Below, piece by piece: positions 21,071-33,101 of a DNA stretch of 64,000 nt. A program made the position numbers and the translations under genes. The stretch spans positions 79,912,286 to 79,976,285 of the forward strand of contig CM076196.1 of NCBI GenBank assembly GCA_038277395.1. The letters run 5' to 3'. This DNA is from Dryocosmus kuriphilus. Taxonomy: Eukaryota > Arthropoda > Insecta > Hymenoptera > Cynipidae. The stretch's first letter is position 1; each line of letters starts with the position of its first letter. The notes under the pieces are model-generated. The model saw nothing but the letters and a program-made list of their open reading frames with translations. It did no database searches and was not told the origin of the DNA.

Positions 21071-21082
21071 TTCGTGGTTGTT

Positions 21083-21096
21083 ATAAGTTCCCTTTC
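21083..21096. repeat. target duplication of short LINE, left
   Basis: ATAAGTTCCCTTTC, repeated exactly at 22151-22164. Confidence 0.85.
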
Positions 21097-22150
21097 CTCC
21101 TCTATGGGACGCGTGAACTCTTCTACTCCTTATAACGGGGAATGAAATTTTCCTGCCTGAGGAGAAGGAGAGTTCGGACCTGGCCGCGGTGAGGAGGCCA
21201 AAGAACTCCCGCGGATAACAATGACCCGGACGCCGAAACGAGGACGATCCTTACGGGTAGGAGTTGATGGTTAGTAGGGTAGAAGTATCAGCGTGAATTC
21301 GACTAAGCAGCGAACATCGAGTGGCACTCGGTTCCCGTATCAGCCCCTAAGCCAAGGCGTGAACCACCATGTCGAAGGCTGAGTATTACCAAGGAATGGT
21401 GACTCCTACGGTGTCCTGAGATACCGGGCAACCTCCCAGTGTAAAAGTCCCTTATCCCCACAAGCGGGTAGAACGGTTGACTTCAGTGACACCCGCCATG
21501 AACACTTCATCTCCTCTTGAGAAGATGGAGACCAACGAAGGTGATAAATCATCTTTAACTCGACAAGAAGCTGATGCGATTCCTAGTACCTCGAGTGGTA
21601 CAGCTGGTAATGAGACTTTAATTAGTCACATTAACGAAGCCAAAGCTACTGAGAACGATGGGACCGTGGTAGGCCCCAAGAAATGAGCATATAGTACCAT
21701 CGCCAGAAGGAGGTACCAACGCCAGTAGCCTAAGCTGCAGCGCGAGGAGGCTCCTAAACCTGAGACCCCAAACGGTCTCGATCTGATGGCGGTACTCCTA
21801 ATCAGGAGCAAGCAATAGCCGTAGAAACGGCTCTCGACAAGTTGATCGCCGAGGTAAAACCTGGCGACATTATCCCGAGATTTGAGGCTTCCGGGAAGAG
21901 ACAGCACATCACATACTATGTGGATGTCATGCGCTAATAAGTCTCGGAATGAAGCATTTCGGAAATCACTTCTGCGAACCAGAGGATTTCGTAGATATTC
22001 CATATCCGGTGATATACGCATATATGGAGGAAACCACCCTCCTTAGAGAGGCTTAGTTTTAAGGGCAAAGTACAATAGGTTACATTAGTTAACCTCAGTG
22101 CTATGGGACTTGATTGACCCTGCCCATCTGAAATAATAATAATAACAATA
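21097..22150 (+). mobile_element. internally deleted non-LTR element with AAT-repeat tail
   Basis: A 1054-bp insertion with a 14-bp target duplication and a 3' tail of AAT units broken by one AAC (about 22132-22150), typical of I/R1-like and similar LINEs. The first about 400 bp are GC-rich and look like a 5' untranslated region. A short ORF begins at the second ATG (about 21498) and is cut at 21684. The endonuclease and RT are missing, so it depends on a helper LINE. It is unrelated in sequence to the LINE at 13375-18587. Confidence 0.75.
21477..21686 (+). pseudogene. N-terminal ORF1 fragment of the deleted LINE
   Basis: A reading of about 63-69 codons, polar and Ser/Thr/Glu-rich ('SSPLEKMETNEGDKSSLT', 'AIPSTSSGTAGN'), ending at TGA 21684-21686. 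It has the composition of a disordered N-terminus as seen in LINE gag-like ORF1 proteins. No zinc knuckle is left. The likely start is the ATG near 21498; an upstream non-ATG start at 21477 is less likely. Confidence 0.4.
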
Positions 22151-22164
22151 ATAAGTTCCCTTTC
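22151..22164. repeat. target duplication of short LINE, right
   Basis: ATAAGTTCCCTTTC, exact match of 21083-21096. Confidence 0.85.
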
Positions 22165-22828
22165 TTTTTTATTAAAATCTAATTTAACATTGGTAATCGA
22201 GCATAAAGTAAAGTCACGGGTATCGCGAACGGTGACGGTCAACGAGGCCATAATTGTCCGTCTAACGCGCGTGTTCGTGCGAGCTCGCAAAAGTTTTTTT
22301 CCTAGTTTCATCACTGCAATCTCGTTGCATATCTTATGGAGCCGTGCAAATCAGCAACGCTTGGTTGTTTAGGTTTGTTTCGGTTTTCATTCGGAATCAA
22401 GTATAATCTTAACGCCCTGGCGGGTCGACCATGCGAAATTTAGTACTTGTACTACAAGGCAGAATTTTCGATCGTTTATCAGTTACTCTTTCTCTCTTGA
22501 CATGTCGTGTCAGAGACGCAACCACAGTGCACTTAAAAACAGCAGATTACTCTCGGTAATCTCGCAGGAAATGATCTCGTCGCTTCCTAGTGATAGGTCT
22601 ATACAGTGATACCTTTACACACACCAACACATACACGCAGCGATTTGATTGCAATTGTGCTTTACCAGGTTAATCCCTCAATTTCTTGTATTCTGTGGGT
22701 TTTTTATGCCGCTAGGCTCTTTTATCATTTTTTATGGACTAATTATATTATTATTTATAGTCTAATTCTTGACTTGATTACTTAAAATGACTTATAGTTC
22801 CTAATCCGATAAAATTCCGTAAAAAAAA
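22165..22828. other. unassigned sequence between short LINE and REP1 copy B
   Basis: No motif recognised. It lies inside the Helitron span, but I see no Rep or helicase residues in it, so it is likely part of another insertion. Confidence 0.35.
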
Positions 22829-24016
22829 TCTGCCCGCTTCGCGGGCATATTCTCATCGCCCGAAGTATGAGCGCGCCTAAGTCGCGCGTCTGTTGGTACT
22901 CGCGCTTCGCGCTCGAAACGTTATTTACCGCATTCGCGCTTCGCACTCGATAGATTATTCACCTCGCGCTACGCGCTCGGTGTTTATGGATCGTATAAAC
23001 CTTTAAATTAAAAATTACAGAAGAAATTATTTTACTTAAGGCTCTATCGCCCTTAAGGAATACATTCTCATCATGACACTCGCGCTTCGCGCTCGATAAT
23101 TACATTTTTTTAAAACACATTGTAGATTGGTAAAGTTTTTTAGTGATTTTCCAAATTTTAACAATAGAGGATTTTGATTCTTAAAAGTAAAACGATGAGT
23201 CTTATAAATAAAATTTGTAGCTCTTTCCAAGGTGAACAATTCTGCTTGTTAATATTTTCTTATATCTTGCATAGTTTTGCTGAAAAGTGGTTTTCTTTAT
23301 ATTTCATAACATATTTCGCGAATAACTCAAAAACTACGCGTCTGCTGAAAAAAATGATATAAAGCAAATTTGTAGATCTGTTTGAGGTGCGGAAAATTTG
23401 AAATTTTTTATTTTTAATAACGTTTTTTACCGATTAAAACAACAACCGTGCATTTTATCAAAAAATGGTTGAAACAAAATTTGTAGATATTTTTGAATTA
23501 AACAACTTTGTTTTTTACCATTTTTTTTATTTTGAATATTTTGGCGGGAAACCAGAGTTTTTTAATTTTAATAGCGTTTTCTTGATTAAAACAAAAACCG
23601 TTCATTTTATCAAAAAATGGTTAAGACAAAATTTGTAGATTTTTTTAAGGTGAATAATTTTACTTTCTTATTTTTTTTTTGTATCTTTCATAGTTTAGCC
23701 GGAAAATGGATTTTTCGATTTTGTGAAAACCGTTTTTGATGGATAAAACCATAAATGTTGGTCAAAAACCGCTGGTTAACGAACGCGTCCTTTCTTTTTA
23801 CCCCTTAAAGAAGTGTACCAAAGTGCACTCTAATCCGATTAGTCCTTCGAAAGTATCGTGTTCACAGTCTTACAACAACGACGACAACGCCAGACAGACA
23901 CCAACGTAAAACATGTTTTTTCGGATTCCGGGGGTCACGAAACGTGGAGATTTCATGAAATCCGCGAAAGATAGTTTTCACATAAAACTAATACCTTCTC
24001 ATTGGGATGAGAATGT
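22829..24016 (-). repeat. REP1 repeat, copy B (near complete)
   Basis: Reverse orientation relative to copy A. Left end: perfect hairpin TGCCCGC-TTC-GCGGGCA at 22831-22847, followed by several CGCGCTTCGCGC palindromes to about 22990. Middle: degenerate about 150-bp units. Right end: ACAACAACGACGACAACG stretch (23872-23890), 'GGGGGTCACGAAACGTGGAG' and a small hairpin TTCTCAT-TGGG-ATGAGAA near 23997-24013. Both ends finish at the same GAGAATGT/ACATTCTC word, so I take these as the element ends. It inserted in the Helitron next to the Rep coding part. Confidence 0.8.
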
Positions 24017-25540
24017 AAAAATGTGAACTTCAGTTTCGACGAAACAATCAGATTTTAAAAGAAGATAAGGATTATAAGGCATTACCATAGAATTATCAAC
24101 TAGAATATTTTTTCCATCAGCACTTCTATTGTACATATTAATATTTAACCTACTGTATCGTCTTCTATAACGCGGATATCCATTAACTGTCATATCTGTT
24201 TCTTTTTGGAAATCACGTGGAAAGTTTTTTTACATCGTCCTGTCAATTCATTATAACACAACGTTTTATTGGAATATGGCCAATGTAACATATGTTTCAT
24301 TACTTTGGAACAAAGATTTGTATATAATACTTTATCATAGGAATTTCTGCACACATAAATTTATATACTATATCGGCTGTAAAATATTTATTCCTTGAAC
24401 TTAAAATAAATAAACAATGGGCGTGAGGTAATCCTCTTTTCTGATATTCTACGTTATATGCATGACCCAAAACATTTAAAAAACTGATCCGCTTATAATT
24501 TCTTTAAAAAAAGTTACAAATCTTCTGTGAAAAACTGGAAGAGCAAATAGTGGTATATCTGCAGCAGTAAATCCAAAAGGCATAGCTTTTAAATATTCTT
24601 TAATTTTTCGCTGTGATGGATTTACCGTAATAAAATAAATAAATAAGGTCTACCATTTTCCCTTGAAATAGACATTCTACATTGAAAAAGTTGTTGCGTT
24701 GCCCTTGGACATCCATTAAAATTAGATGGTAAAACAAAAACATTCCCAACCCTTATCCTATCAAATGTATTAGCAATACTATTATTAACATGATCACTTA
24801 ATGCTTGTTGATTATAACGAAAATTATTTAATTTATTCTATTCTACTGAAATGTAAGCATTAATTATATATTGTTGGGTTAAACGTGCGCCAAAATGTAA
24901 AGCATTAAATTCATGGAGTCAGAAATCTAATTTATATCCAAAATATTGAATTGCAGTAAACTTTTTCCCATCAAAATTTGATTTTATATCAAATGAAAAC
25001 TTCTATCACCCAATGGAAAAAATAATGGGAAACTAATAGGTTCTACATATGGTAGAAATTGGTAGAAATTCTGGTCACGAGGGGTAATGGAAACGGTAAT
25101 GGTGATGGTAATTGTGGTACGAAAATGAAATGATTCTTTATCCGAATTTAATAATAATTCTTTAAACATTTTTGGACACTTTTGAAAAGGTTTTGGCCGT
25201 ACTTTACCATGATGACAGCAATTATGACTAACACGCCCTTTCTCATTGCTAAATATCAATGTATTACAAAATTTTCATTTAATAGTTGGTTATCCTATTA
25301 ATAATTCCGATAAATCATTAGACCAATTTTCCCCTAAAAATAGTTTCTTATGTTCTGCCTTTTCCTTTTCACGTTTATACTTTCTATAGTTACTTTGACT
25401 CGCCCGAATTTCTTATCTATTTTTTTATATTCAATTTATTTGATATACTTTTTGTTGAATCCTATTTGATTTATATTTATCACGCCATCGTTTTTTATGT
25501 AATCTATTTTTTCCATTTTATTAATTTCCCTTGAATCCAT
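24017..25540 (-). pseudogene. Helitron N-terminal and Rep (HUH) region
   Basis: Likely start is the ATG at 25538-25540 ('MDSREINKMEK'), then a basic region with 'RDKYKSNRIQQ' style residues and several stops. 'NCCHHGKV' at about 25200-25220 is the Helitron CCHxGKV signature. Then 'FGYKLDFWLHEFNALHFGAR', 'GCPRATQQLF' and 'YFITVNPSQ' (the Rep 'ITxNP' motif), then 'HAYNVEYQKRGLPHAH' at about 24410-24470, containing the HUH metal-binding motif (HAH), and 'FICAEIP'. The end is 'NGYPRYRRR' and 'VPYNPYLLLKSDCFVETEV' (24020-24190). The Rep Tyr region downstream is lost to the insertions. Frameshifts near 24480, 24640, 24850 and 25270. Rep nicks and joins DNA strands in rolling-circle transposition. 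Confidence 0.85.
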
Positions 25541-26596
25541 TTTCAAATATTTAAATATTTCAAATTTAAATAATTATAATTAAAATATATGAGCTTGATT
25601 GACCTTAAATGATTATTTTATTTATTTTGATGTTATTCAAAGAAAATTAGAACATAAGTAGCGAATCTTACTTTTACAGCCACTATCAGATTTTATTCTA
25701 TATATTTATTTATTTCATTCTCATTCTCAATTCATTGAACCTATCTAAAACTAGACTGACAACTATAATTTAACAAATGATATTTTTTGACATAATTACT
25801 TTAACTGTTAAATAAATTAGCCAAATCACTTTATTTACACTTTGAAGTTAACTTTTATATTATCATTTAAAGATCACTTAAATGTTTTCAAAATTTTAAT
25901 TCATATTTTATTGAAAAATTACATGAGTGTTTTCTAAACTTTAAACTGTATTATATATTTTTACAGTAATTTTTTATTAAAATTAATAGCAATTAAAAAA
26001 ATTTCGATGACTTTTTTACTTTCAAATAAAAGCTACTTTACTTTACCTTAATAAAAGCAAAATTATGTTGTGATTCTAAAGACCTTTTACTACAAATGGC
26101 TTAAAAAAAAAAGAAATACATGTTGGAAAAAGATTTGTGTAATGTTATATTTAATATTTAAATAACCGTATACATTTTTTTTTCTAAAACATTGTAATCA
26201 CCAAAACAATCTCATATGTAGGTAATATTCTTATTTCTTATTAGGTCAGTAATACGTTTTGTCGAAAGTACTTAAAAAACAAAAGCATTTTTTTTCTAAA
26301 GACGGTTCTGGTGAAGAATTTACATTATTTAAATTTATAATAAACAATAAAGAAGGATCAAAAAATCCATGTGCGGCATGGAATCAACAAGCTTCTATAT
26401 ATTCACCAATAGTCCAACAAAATCTAGTATCTAATTTTTCAAATTTTTCCATATATTTATAAATATCTATTATCTAAAATATTTATTTTATTAAAACTGA
26501 GAATTTTTTTTAGAAACTTCTTATACAAAACGTCATGGCTAAAGAATCTTCTAATTTTAATGATGGGACAACTTTTTATGAACTTTTGATTAAAAA
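25541..26596. other. AT-rich stretch with one anonymous ORF
   Basis: Very AT-rich; probably the Helitron 5' region at its left. An ORF of 67 codons at 26259-26462 (plus) reads 'GSGEEFTLFKFIINNKEGSK' and 'NPCAAWNQQASIYSPIVQQN', and is preceded by a Py-rich tract ending TTATTAG (26225-26245) that resembles a splice acceptor. It has ordinary protein-like composition but matches no family I know. Confidence 0.35.
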
Positions 26597-27379
26597 TCTG
26601 CCCGCTTCGCGGGCACATTCTGTTCGCGCCCTTCGCGCGAAGTATGAGCACGCCCGGGGAGCGCGGTCTGATGGTTGGCGCGCTTCGCGCTCCAATATAT
26701 TTAAGCTTCGCGCTTCGTACTCGGATGTTTTTGCTTTTTGCACATCGTGCTCTGTATTCGTTACTTGGGTCTTAAAATTTCAAAACACCTACTTCTATTG
26801 AGATTATTAAATTTGAATTTTTTATTAAAAATTACAAAAGAAATTATTTTACTTAAGGCTCTATCGAATTTAAGGAATACGTTCTCACCATGACACTCGC
26901 GCTTCGCGCTCGAGAATAAAAATTTTTTAAAACACATTGTAGATTGGTAAAGTTTTCTTGTGATTTTCCAAATTTTCACAATGCAGGGTTTCGATTCTTA
27001 AAAGTAAAACGATGAGTTTTATAAATAAATTTTGTAGCTCTTTCCTAGGTGAACAATTCTGCTTGTTAATATTTTCTCATACCTTGCATAGTTTTGCTGA
27101 AAGGTGGTTTTTCTTTATATTTCATAAAATATTTCAAGAATAACTCAAAAAACTACACGTCTGCTCAAATAAAAAACCATAACCGCCGGTTATCGTGGGA
27201 ACAAACGACGACAACAACAATGGCAACGACAACGACCACAACGTTGACAACAGACAGACAGACACCGTCGTAAAACATGTTTTTTCAGATTCAGGGGGTC
27301 ACGAAACGTCGAGATTTATGAAATCCGCGAAAGTAATGTTTCACGTAAAACTAATACCTTCTCATTGAGATGAGAATGT
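26597..27379 (-). repeat. REP1 repeat, copy C (middle deleted)
   Basis: Left hairpin TGCCCGC-TTC-GCGGGCA at 26599-26615, CGCGCTTCGCGC palindromes to about 26730, one unit of the AT-rich body, then directly the CAACGACAACGACC stretch and the right-end hairpin near 27360-27378. Most of the tandem body present in copies A, B and D is missing. Confidence 0.8.
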
Positions 27380-27833
27380 AAACATTAATCCAAAATAACC
27401 ATTATTAGGAGAATTTGACATTCTAAAAAATCAAGGAAAAGTACAAAAAAACAAATTTTGTGAAAAATGATTTATTCAAAACTACAGGATGTATAAGTAA
27501 GCTAATCTTCTACTTTCCAAGAATTAGTAAAAATGATTAATTTAATAATAAATAAAAAATAATTTAATTTATTTATTATAATTTTTAATTATAAATATAA
27601 AGTAATAGTAAATATTGTAAATGTTATGAAACAAATTCGTTTTAAACACAGAGCCGTCCTATGCTATTCGGTGCCCGTGGGCTACTAAAAATAATGCGCC
27701 TCTCTTCATATGATATGTATACATATAATATTTTCTGTTTCATTTAGAACAGTTTATTTGTTCATTACATTCTTATCAGAGAAGGTGTTAGATTTATATA
27801 AAATTTGACCCCCCCCCCCCCCCCCCACCCCAA
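27380..27833. other. no gene identified; ends in C run
   Basis: AT-rich; a run of 17-18 C at about 27809-27826 adjoins REP1 copy D. No ORF or motif. Confidence 0.5.
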
Positions 27834-28846
27834 TTTTCATCAAATCTCCACGTTTTGAGACGCCCGAGTGAGAAAAAACGTTTTTTACGACAGTGTCTGT
27901 CTGTAGTTGTCGTTGTCGTTATTGTCGTTGTTGTCGTTGGCGCCTGTTCCCACGATAACTTTCGAAGGACTAATCGGATTGCATTGTGCTTTGGCACACT
28001 TCTTCAGAGTCCAAGAAGAAAGGACGAGTTTGTTAACCAACGGGTTTTGACCAGTGGTTATGGTTTCATCCATCAAAAACGGTTTTCACAAAACAAAAAA
28101 TCAATTTTCCGGCTAACTAAACTATGCGAGATACAACAAAAATAGTAGAGTAAACTTGTTTACCCAAAAAAAATGTACGAATTTTGTATTAATCATTTTT
28201 TGATAAAATGCACGGTTTTTGCTTTAATTGAGAAAACCTTATTAAAAATAAAAAATTTTTAATTTTCCGCCAAACTATGCAAGATATGAAAAAATGATAA
28301 TAAGAAAAGTTGTTAACCTCAAAAATATCTACAAATTTGCTCTCTATCATTTTTTTTTTTTGAGCAAACGTGTAGTTTTTGAGTTATTCGTGAAATATTT
28401 TATGAAATATAAAGAAAACCACTTTTCAGCAAAACTATGCAACATATGAGAAAATATTAACAAGCAGAATTTTTCACCTTGGAAAGAGCTACAAAATTTA
28501 TTTATAAGACTCATCATTTTACTTTTAAGAATCGAAATCCTGTATTGTGAAAATTTGGAAAATTACAAAAAAACTTTGCCAATCTACAATGTGTTTAAAA
28601 AAAATTTAATTATCGAGCGCGAAGCGCGAGTTTCATGTTGAGAATGTATTCCTTAAGGGCGATAGAGCCTTAAATAAAATAATTTCTTTTGAAATTTTTA
28701 ATTTAAAGGTTTATACGATCCATAAACACCGAGCGCGTAGCGCGAGGTAAATAATCTATCGAGCGCGAAGCGCGAGTGTCAACAGACGCGCGCCCTAGGC
28801 CCGCTTATACTCCGCGCGATGAGAATGTGCCCGCGAAGCGGGCAGA
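27834..28846 (+). repeat. REP1 repeat, copy D
   Basis: Same orientation as copy A. Left part: GACGCCCGAGTG, then the GTTGTCGTTGTCGTTATTG stretch, then the AT-rich body and, from 28612, GAGCGCGAAGCGCGAG palindromes, closing on the hairpin TGCCCGC-GAA-GCGGGCA at 28828-28844. The outer left hairpin is lost or mutated. Confidence 0.8.
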
Positions 28847-28912
28847 TTTTCTTGTCATGAAAAGATTTTGAATAAAAATAACTGATAACTAAATAACTAA
28901 TAGTAACAAAAA

Positions 28913-29347
28913 TCTGACCACTTCGCGGGCACGTTCTCATCCCGCGGTTTGCGCGAAGTATTTTTTATCTTGCATATTTTGGTGGGAAATTTGAATTTTT
29001 GGTTTTTTAATAGCCGGAAAATGTTTTATTTTTATTTTGTGAAAACCGTTTTTGATGGATAAAACCATAATTGTCGATCAAAAGTGGCTGGTTAACGAAC
29101 TCGTCCTTACTTTTTACGCTTTAAAGAAGTGTGCCAAAGCGCAACCCAATCCGATTAGTCCTTCGAAAGTTATCGTGTTCGCAGGCTAGTACGACAACAA
29201 CGACAACGACGACGACAACGACAGACAGAAACCAACGTAAAACATGTTTTTTCGAATTCAGGGGGGCATGAAACGTCGACATTTAATAAAATTCGCAAAA
29301 GTCAGTTTTCACATAAAACTAATTCCTTCTCATTGAGATAAGAATGT
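28913..29347 (-). repeat. REP1 repeat, copy E (middle deleted)
   Basis: Faces copy D hairpin to hairpin with about 66 bp between. The left hairpin is degenerate ('CTGACCACTTCGCGGGCA'), the right-end block is complete, including ACAACAACGACAACGACG (29193-29219) and the terminal TTCTCATTGAGATAAGAA. The ISL2EU-like transposon begins about 24 bp to the right. Confidence 0.75.
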
Positions 29348-29370
29348 AAAAAATATAACACCAATAATTT

Positions 29371-29805
29371 GGCATAGCAGGATAAGTATACATGTGCTGC
29401 CCCCGCGGTAACCTCAGTCAATATTTTTGCCAGAAGTTGTTTCTGATGTAAGATGGAACTTCCCAAACGATTGGATGTGAAAAAAAATTTTTTATGGGTG
29501 TTATGGTGTTAAAAAAAACCGAAAAAATGTTTTTTCTCGAGAAGGGCTGCACCGATTTTGATGACACAAAAATATGCTATGATGCTCAATGGTGCAGTAT
29601 TTTAAAAATATTACAGAATTGTTTGTTAAAAAAAAAACGAGTAAAAAAAATATTCAAATTTTTCAACAATTTTTTTTTTATGGGATGCATTTGAGACTCT
29701 ATCACCATTCTTTCCGAAAAAACTCTTTGACTTTTCTAGTATAACATATCTCAATCCTAAAACGATTGGATTGTTAGAACATAGTTAAGTAAAACAAAAT
29801 TGTTC
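29371..29805 (+). repeat. left terminal inverted repeat
   Basis: Pairs with 34837-35250. Shared stretches include 'CAGTCAATATTTTTGCCAGA' and 'GACTTTTCTAGTATAACATA'. A 66-codon ORF in the right-hand copy and one here are shadows of the repeat, not genes. Confidence 0.8.
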
Positions 29806-30121
29806 AGCGTACCACGTATGGCTTGCCGGGTACTGCATAATCATTCGAACCCTCATTTGCTTTACATGGTAAGTAAGAAGTGCTTTTGCAAATAGCCACT
29901 CTATTCCTTTTATTTTTGCCAGCTCGTTTGTTTTACCTGAAGGTGCTCGAACGAACGAATCTCTTTATATCTTTCATAAATCGTCGTGATTATAAATGAT
30001 ATTATTGATCTGCATTTTCCTTATTATATTTATCTGATTTTCTATTGGAAGTATATTCGAGGTGAACTGTTTACTGCTAAAAATTTCTTATAGAAATACT
30101 GTTTATCTAAAAATGGGTGCA
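29806..30121. other. spacer, nothing identified
   Basis: Between the outer inverted repeat and the inner repeat unit. No ORF or motif. Confidence 0.4.
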
Positions 30122-30486
30122 GTTCCGAATAGCTGAATTTTCCGATTTTATTGAAACTTCGTGTACTTATTTTGACGCGCTGATTACGGATATGATAGTG
30201 AAAACTGGCGACTAGGTGATTTTCATGGTGAAACCCATAAAAACACCATAAAAATCATGTTTTATACGTTTATCTCAGTAAATGCGCTGAATTTCGAAAA
30301 AATTTTCAAATAAAAGTTTTAGCTAGTATAAAAATACATCTTTCTTATGGAATACACTTTTTGCCTAAAATCACTATTTTTCGAGAAAAAGAGGATTGCG
30401 TTGGAAAAACAAGAAAAAGACGAAGAAAGTTAAGGAAATGCGTTTGGTCACGCTTTTTTCCACTTTTTTTAAAACTTCTTATATTT

Positions 30487-30785
30487 ATGTAGTTTGACGG
30501 CCTGATTACGAATATGATAATGAAAATTGCCGAAAAAGCGATTTTCATGGTGAAAATGATAAAAACACCATAAAAATCATTTTTTTTGCGTTTGTCTCAG
30601 TAACTACGCAGAATTTAGAAAAATATTTGAAACAGAAGTTTTAGCTAGTATAAAAACACATCTTTTTGTTCATGTACACTTTTCGTCTAAAACCATTATT
30701 TTTTGAGAAAAAGAGGATTGCGTTGGAAAAAACAAAAAAAAGATGAAGAAAGTTACGGAAATGCGTTTGGTCACGCTCTTCCCCC
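30487..30785 (+). repeat. tandem second copy of inner left arm
   Basis: Repeats the right two thirds of 30122-30470 in direct orientation, with about 15-20 percent differences by eye. Both end GGAAATGCGTTTGGTCACGC. Confidence 0.7.
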
Positions 30786-30869
30786 TTTTCCATGGTTAAG
30801 AAGGGGGGGGGGGCTACGCATTCGCTGACTAGTTACGAAAATACGTTCATTTGTGTGACGATACTTACC

Positions 30870-31047
30870 TGCTTTATAACACAAGAACTGGCCGCAAGTC
30901 ATTTCAGACTCTAAAAGAGTAATTTTTTTCTTGTGTTTTGGGCAAAATCGTTCAGTTGGAATGAGTTCAATTTGTCTCAACCATTGAAGTGGTTTTTCTC
31001 TTTCTTGAAGAATCATACTCAGACTGAAAATTTTATATTTTTCATCC
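30870..31047 (-). pseudogene. possible Merlin/ISXO2-like transposase N-terminal exon
   Basis: Minus strand from the ATG at 31047 region: 'MDEKYKIFSLSMILQEREK', 'PLQWLRQIELIPTERFCP', then 'GQFLCYKAG'. The order of an N-terminal helix, 'WL...LI', a C-P pair and 'F-C-K' fits the zinc-binding N-terminus of IS1016/Merlin-type (ISXO2-like) transposases. It is followed at once by GTAAGTATCG, a strong splice donor. No second exon with the DDE core was found, so the gene is partial. Family call uncertain. Confidence 0.4.
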
Positions 31048-31827
31048 ATGTTGGTTAGAACTCGAGAGAAGAAAACTTCGAAAATAATAAATGCACGAAT
31101 GAAACACACGCCTGTTAGTACTAGGAGCGCGGGCGGTAGAGAAAGACCTGTCGCTTATTGCACTAAAATTTGTTAAATTTTATCAGATGTATCACTAATT
31201 TTCTTGAAAACTATCACTCGTATGAAAAAATGTTTAAAAAAAAATGTGTATCTCGATGAGGTTCACAACTTTTGTTTCAAAGATTTTGCGAAAGTTTGAG
31301 TATTGACTAATCTAAACGCAAAAAACCTTGATTTTGAAGGGGGTTTTTTCCATGACAATCGATGTATCACTAATTTTCGCGAGAACTATTATTTGTAGAT
31401 AAAAATGTTACAGACAAAATATGTGTAACTCGATTAGATGCACAATTTTTGTTTCCAATATTTGATAATATTGTGCGTACTGGTTTAGATAAACGCAAAA
31501 AACGTGACCGAGCACATTTTCGTAACTTTCTTCGTCTTTTTCTTATTTTTCCAACGCCATCCTCTTTTTCTCGAAAAATAATGATTTTAGGCAAAAAGTG
31601 TATTTCAGAAAAAAGATGTATTTTTATACTAGCTAAAACTCTTGTTTAAAGCATTTTTCGAAATTTTGAGATAAACGCAAAAAACTTGATTTTTATGGCG
31701 TTTGTTATGGTTTTCACAATGAAAATAGCCTAGCCGCTAATTTTCACTATCATAATCGTAATCATCGCGTGAAAATACATAAGTATACGAAGTTTCAATA
31801 AAATCGGAAAATTCAGCTATTCGGAAC

Positions 31828-32029
31828 TTTATCCCGAAAAATATTTACTATTAAGTTAATCTTTCTTCTTAAATTGCATTTTACTTCATAAATATGTAAT
31901 TAAAATGTTCATGTCATTGAAACAACTGAAGTACGCTGGGTGTAATAAGTTCTTAATTAGAGTACCTAATCAAAGGGAAATAATAAAACTGAAGATGTAG
32001 CAGTTCATTTTGGCAATATGTTTCAACGC
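31828..32029. other. leader of the transposase gene
   Basis: AT-rich, with no coding signal. Probably promoter or 5' untranslated region of the transposase to the right. Confidence 0.35.
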
Positions 32030-33088
32030 ACGATCGCTGTTAGCGACACCTTGTGTAATAAATGTCGACGTTTTCAAAGCAAAAAAATAAAAAATGATCC
32101 CGACGTTGAAAGCGATAACAATTAAAAATCAACTTCTGATGATCCGGCAGTCAATATAGGATCTAAACCTAACGTAGACAAATCGAACGACGAACGAATT
32201 GAAGTTCAATTTCAGCGAACAATTTCGTCTCACAAATACTGCTGTGTTTGTTCTGCTACAAATTCTATCACTGTCGTTCCAGAAGATGCTCGTATGCAAG
32301 CATTTATGAAGACGAGGATTTATATACCAGCAGGTAATCGGTGTTGTCGTAGCCACTTGGTCAAAAATCGTTTTCATGATGAAGATCTAAGCCGTTTAAG
32401 AGTACATTCAAATTCCTCAAGTCTTAAAGCATCAGAGATGACAAAAATGATGGAAAGTCTCTCAATTAGATGTGATTCTACTCTCTATGATCAAATCGGA
32501 GATTTCAGTCTTTTTGAGAAACATTTTTTTGTTTTCACGGGTTTAACTTGGGAAAATATTTGTCAATTGAGGGACATGTTGATATCAATGCGAATATAGG
32601 CACACTCGCTCAGTTACTCAAGCGCTTCTTGTGTTGCTTTTTAAGCTTTGCACAGGTAACTCAAATATGGTGTTAGCATCCATTCTTCAAATTGAACAGG
32701 AACAGACTATTTCCGTATACTCGAAAGCAGTCCTAAATCATTTGCAGAATATGTGTCGCCGTATCACTATGGAATAACTTCTTCCATCATAGAGAACTTA
32801 ATTAGGAACCATACAACCGATATCGCTAAGAATTTGTTGGATATTCAGGAAAGCTTATTCCTCATATGTGATGGAACTTATGCTCGTCATCAAAAAGTAC
32901 AAACCATGAATTTCAGAGAAAATCTTATTCAGGCCAAAAGAAGGTTCCGCTATGCAAACCTTTTACAGTTTGCACAACTAATGGATACGTAGTTGACATG
33001 TTGGCTCCATATCCTGCGAATTTAAACGATGCAGAGATATTAAGAACACTTCTCCAAGATCAGAACGGTTTGCGCAAGCTGGTGCGTG

Positions 33089-33101
33089 AAAATGATATTA
33101 T
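33089..33101. repeat. target duplication of snapback element, left
   Basis: AAAATGATATTAT, exact match of 33858-33870. Removing the insert and one copy restores the reading 'RENDIMFLDRGFRD'. Confidence 0.9.

Larger units (their letters stand above)
5130..25540 (-). mobile_element. Helitron remnant, split by nested insertions
   Basis: Pieces of one Helitron RepHel protein lie in order on the minus strand: N-terminal and Rep region (24017-25540), start of the helicase (19565-20030), middle helicase motifs (18604-19528) and the last helicase motifs (5130-5312). The 13.3 kb between 5312 and about 18602 and the 4 kb between about 20030 and 24016 are later insertions. Rolling-circle transposons of this type use the HUH Rep nuclease and Pif1-like helicase. 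All pieces contain stops or frameshifts, so the element is dead. Neither the 5' TC nor the 3' CTRR end could be placed. Confidence 0.85.
30122..31827 (-). mobile_element. inner inverted-repeat unit with Merlin-like exon
   Basis: The arm 30122-30470 (starting GTTCCGAATAGCTG) returns inverted at 31497-31827 (ending CAGCTATTCGGAAC). Part of the left arm is repeated in tandem at about 30487-30780. Shared stretches include 'GTTTTAGCTAGTATAAAAA' and 'GAGAAAAAGAGGATTGCGTT'. The unit could be a separate transposon nested in the larger one. Its only coding piece is at 30870-31047. Confidence 0.5.
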
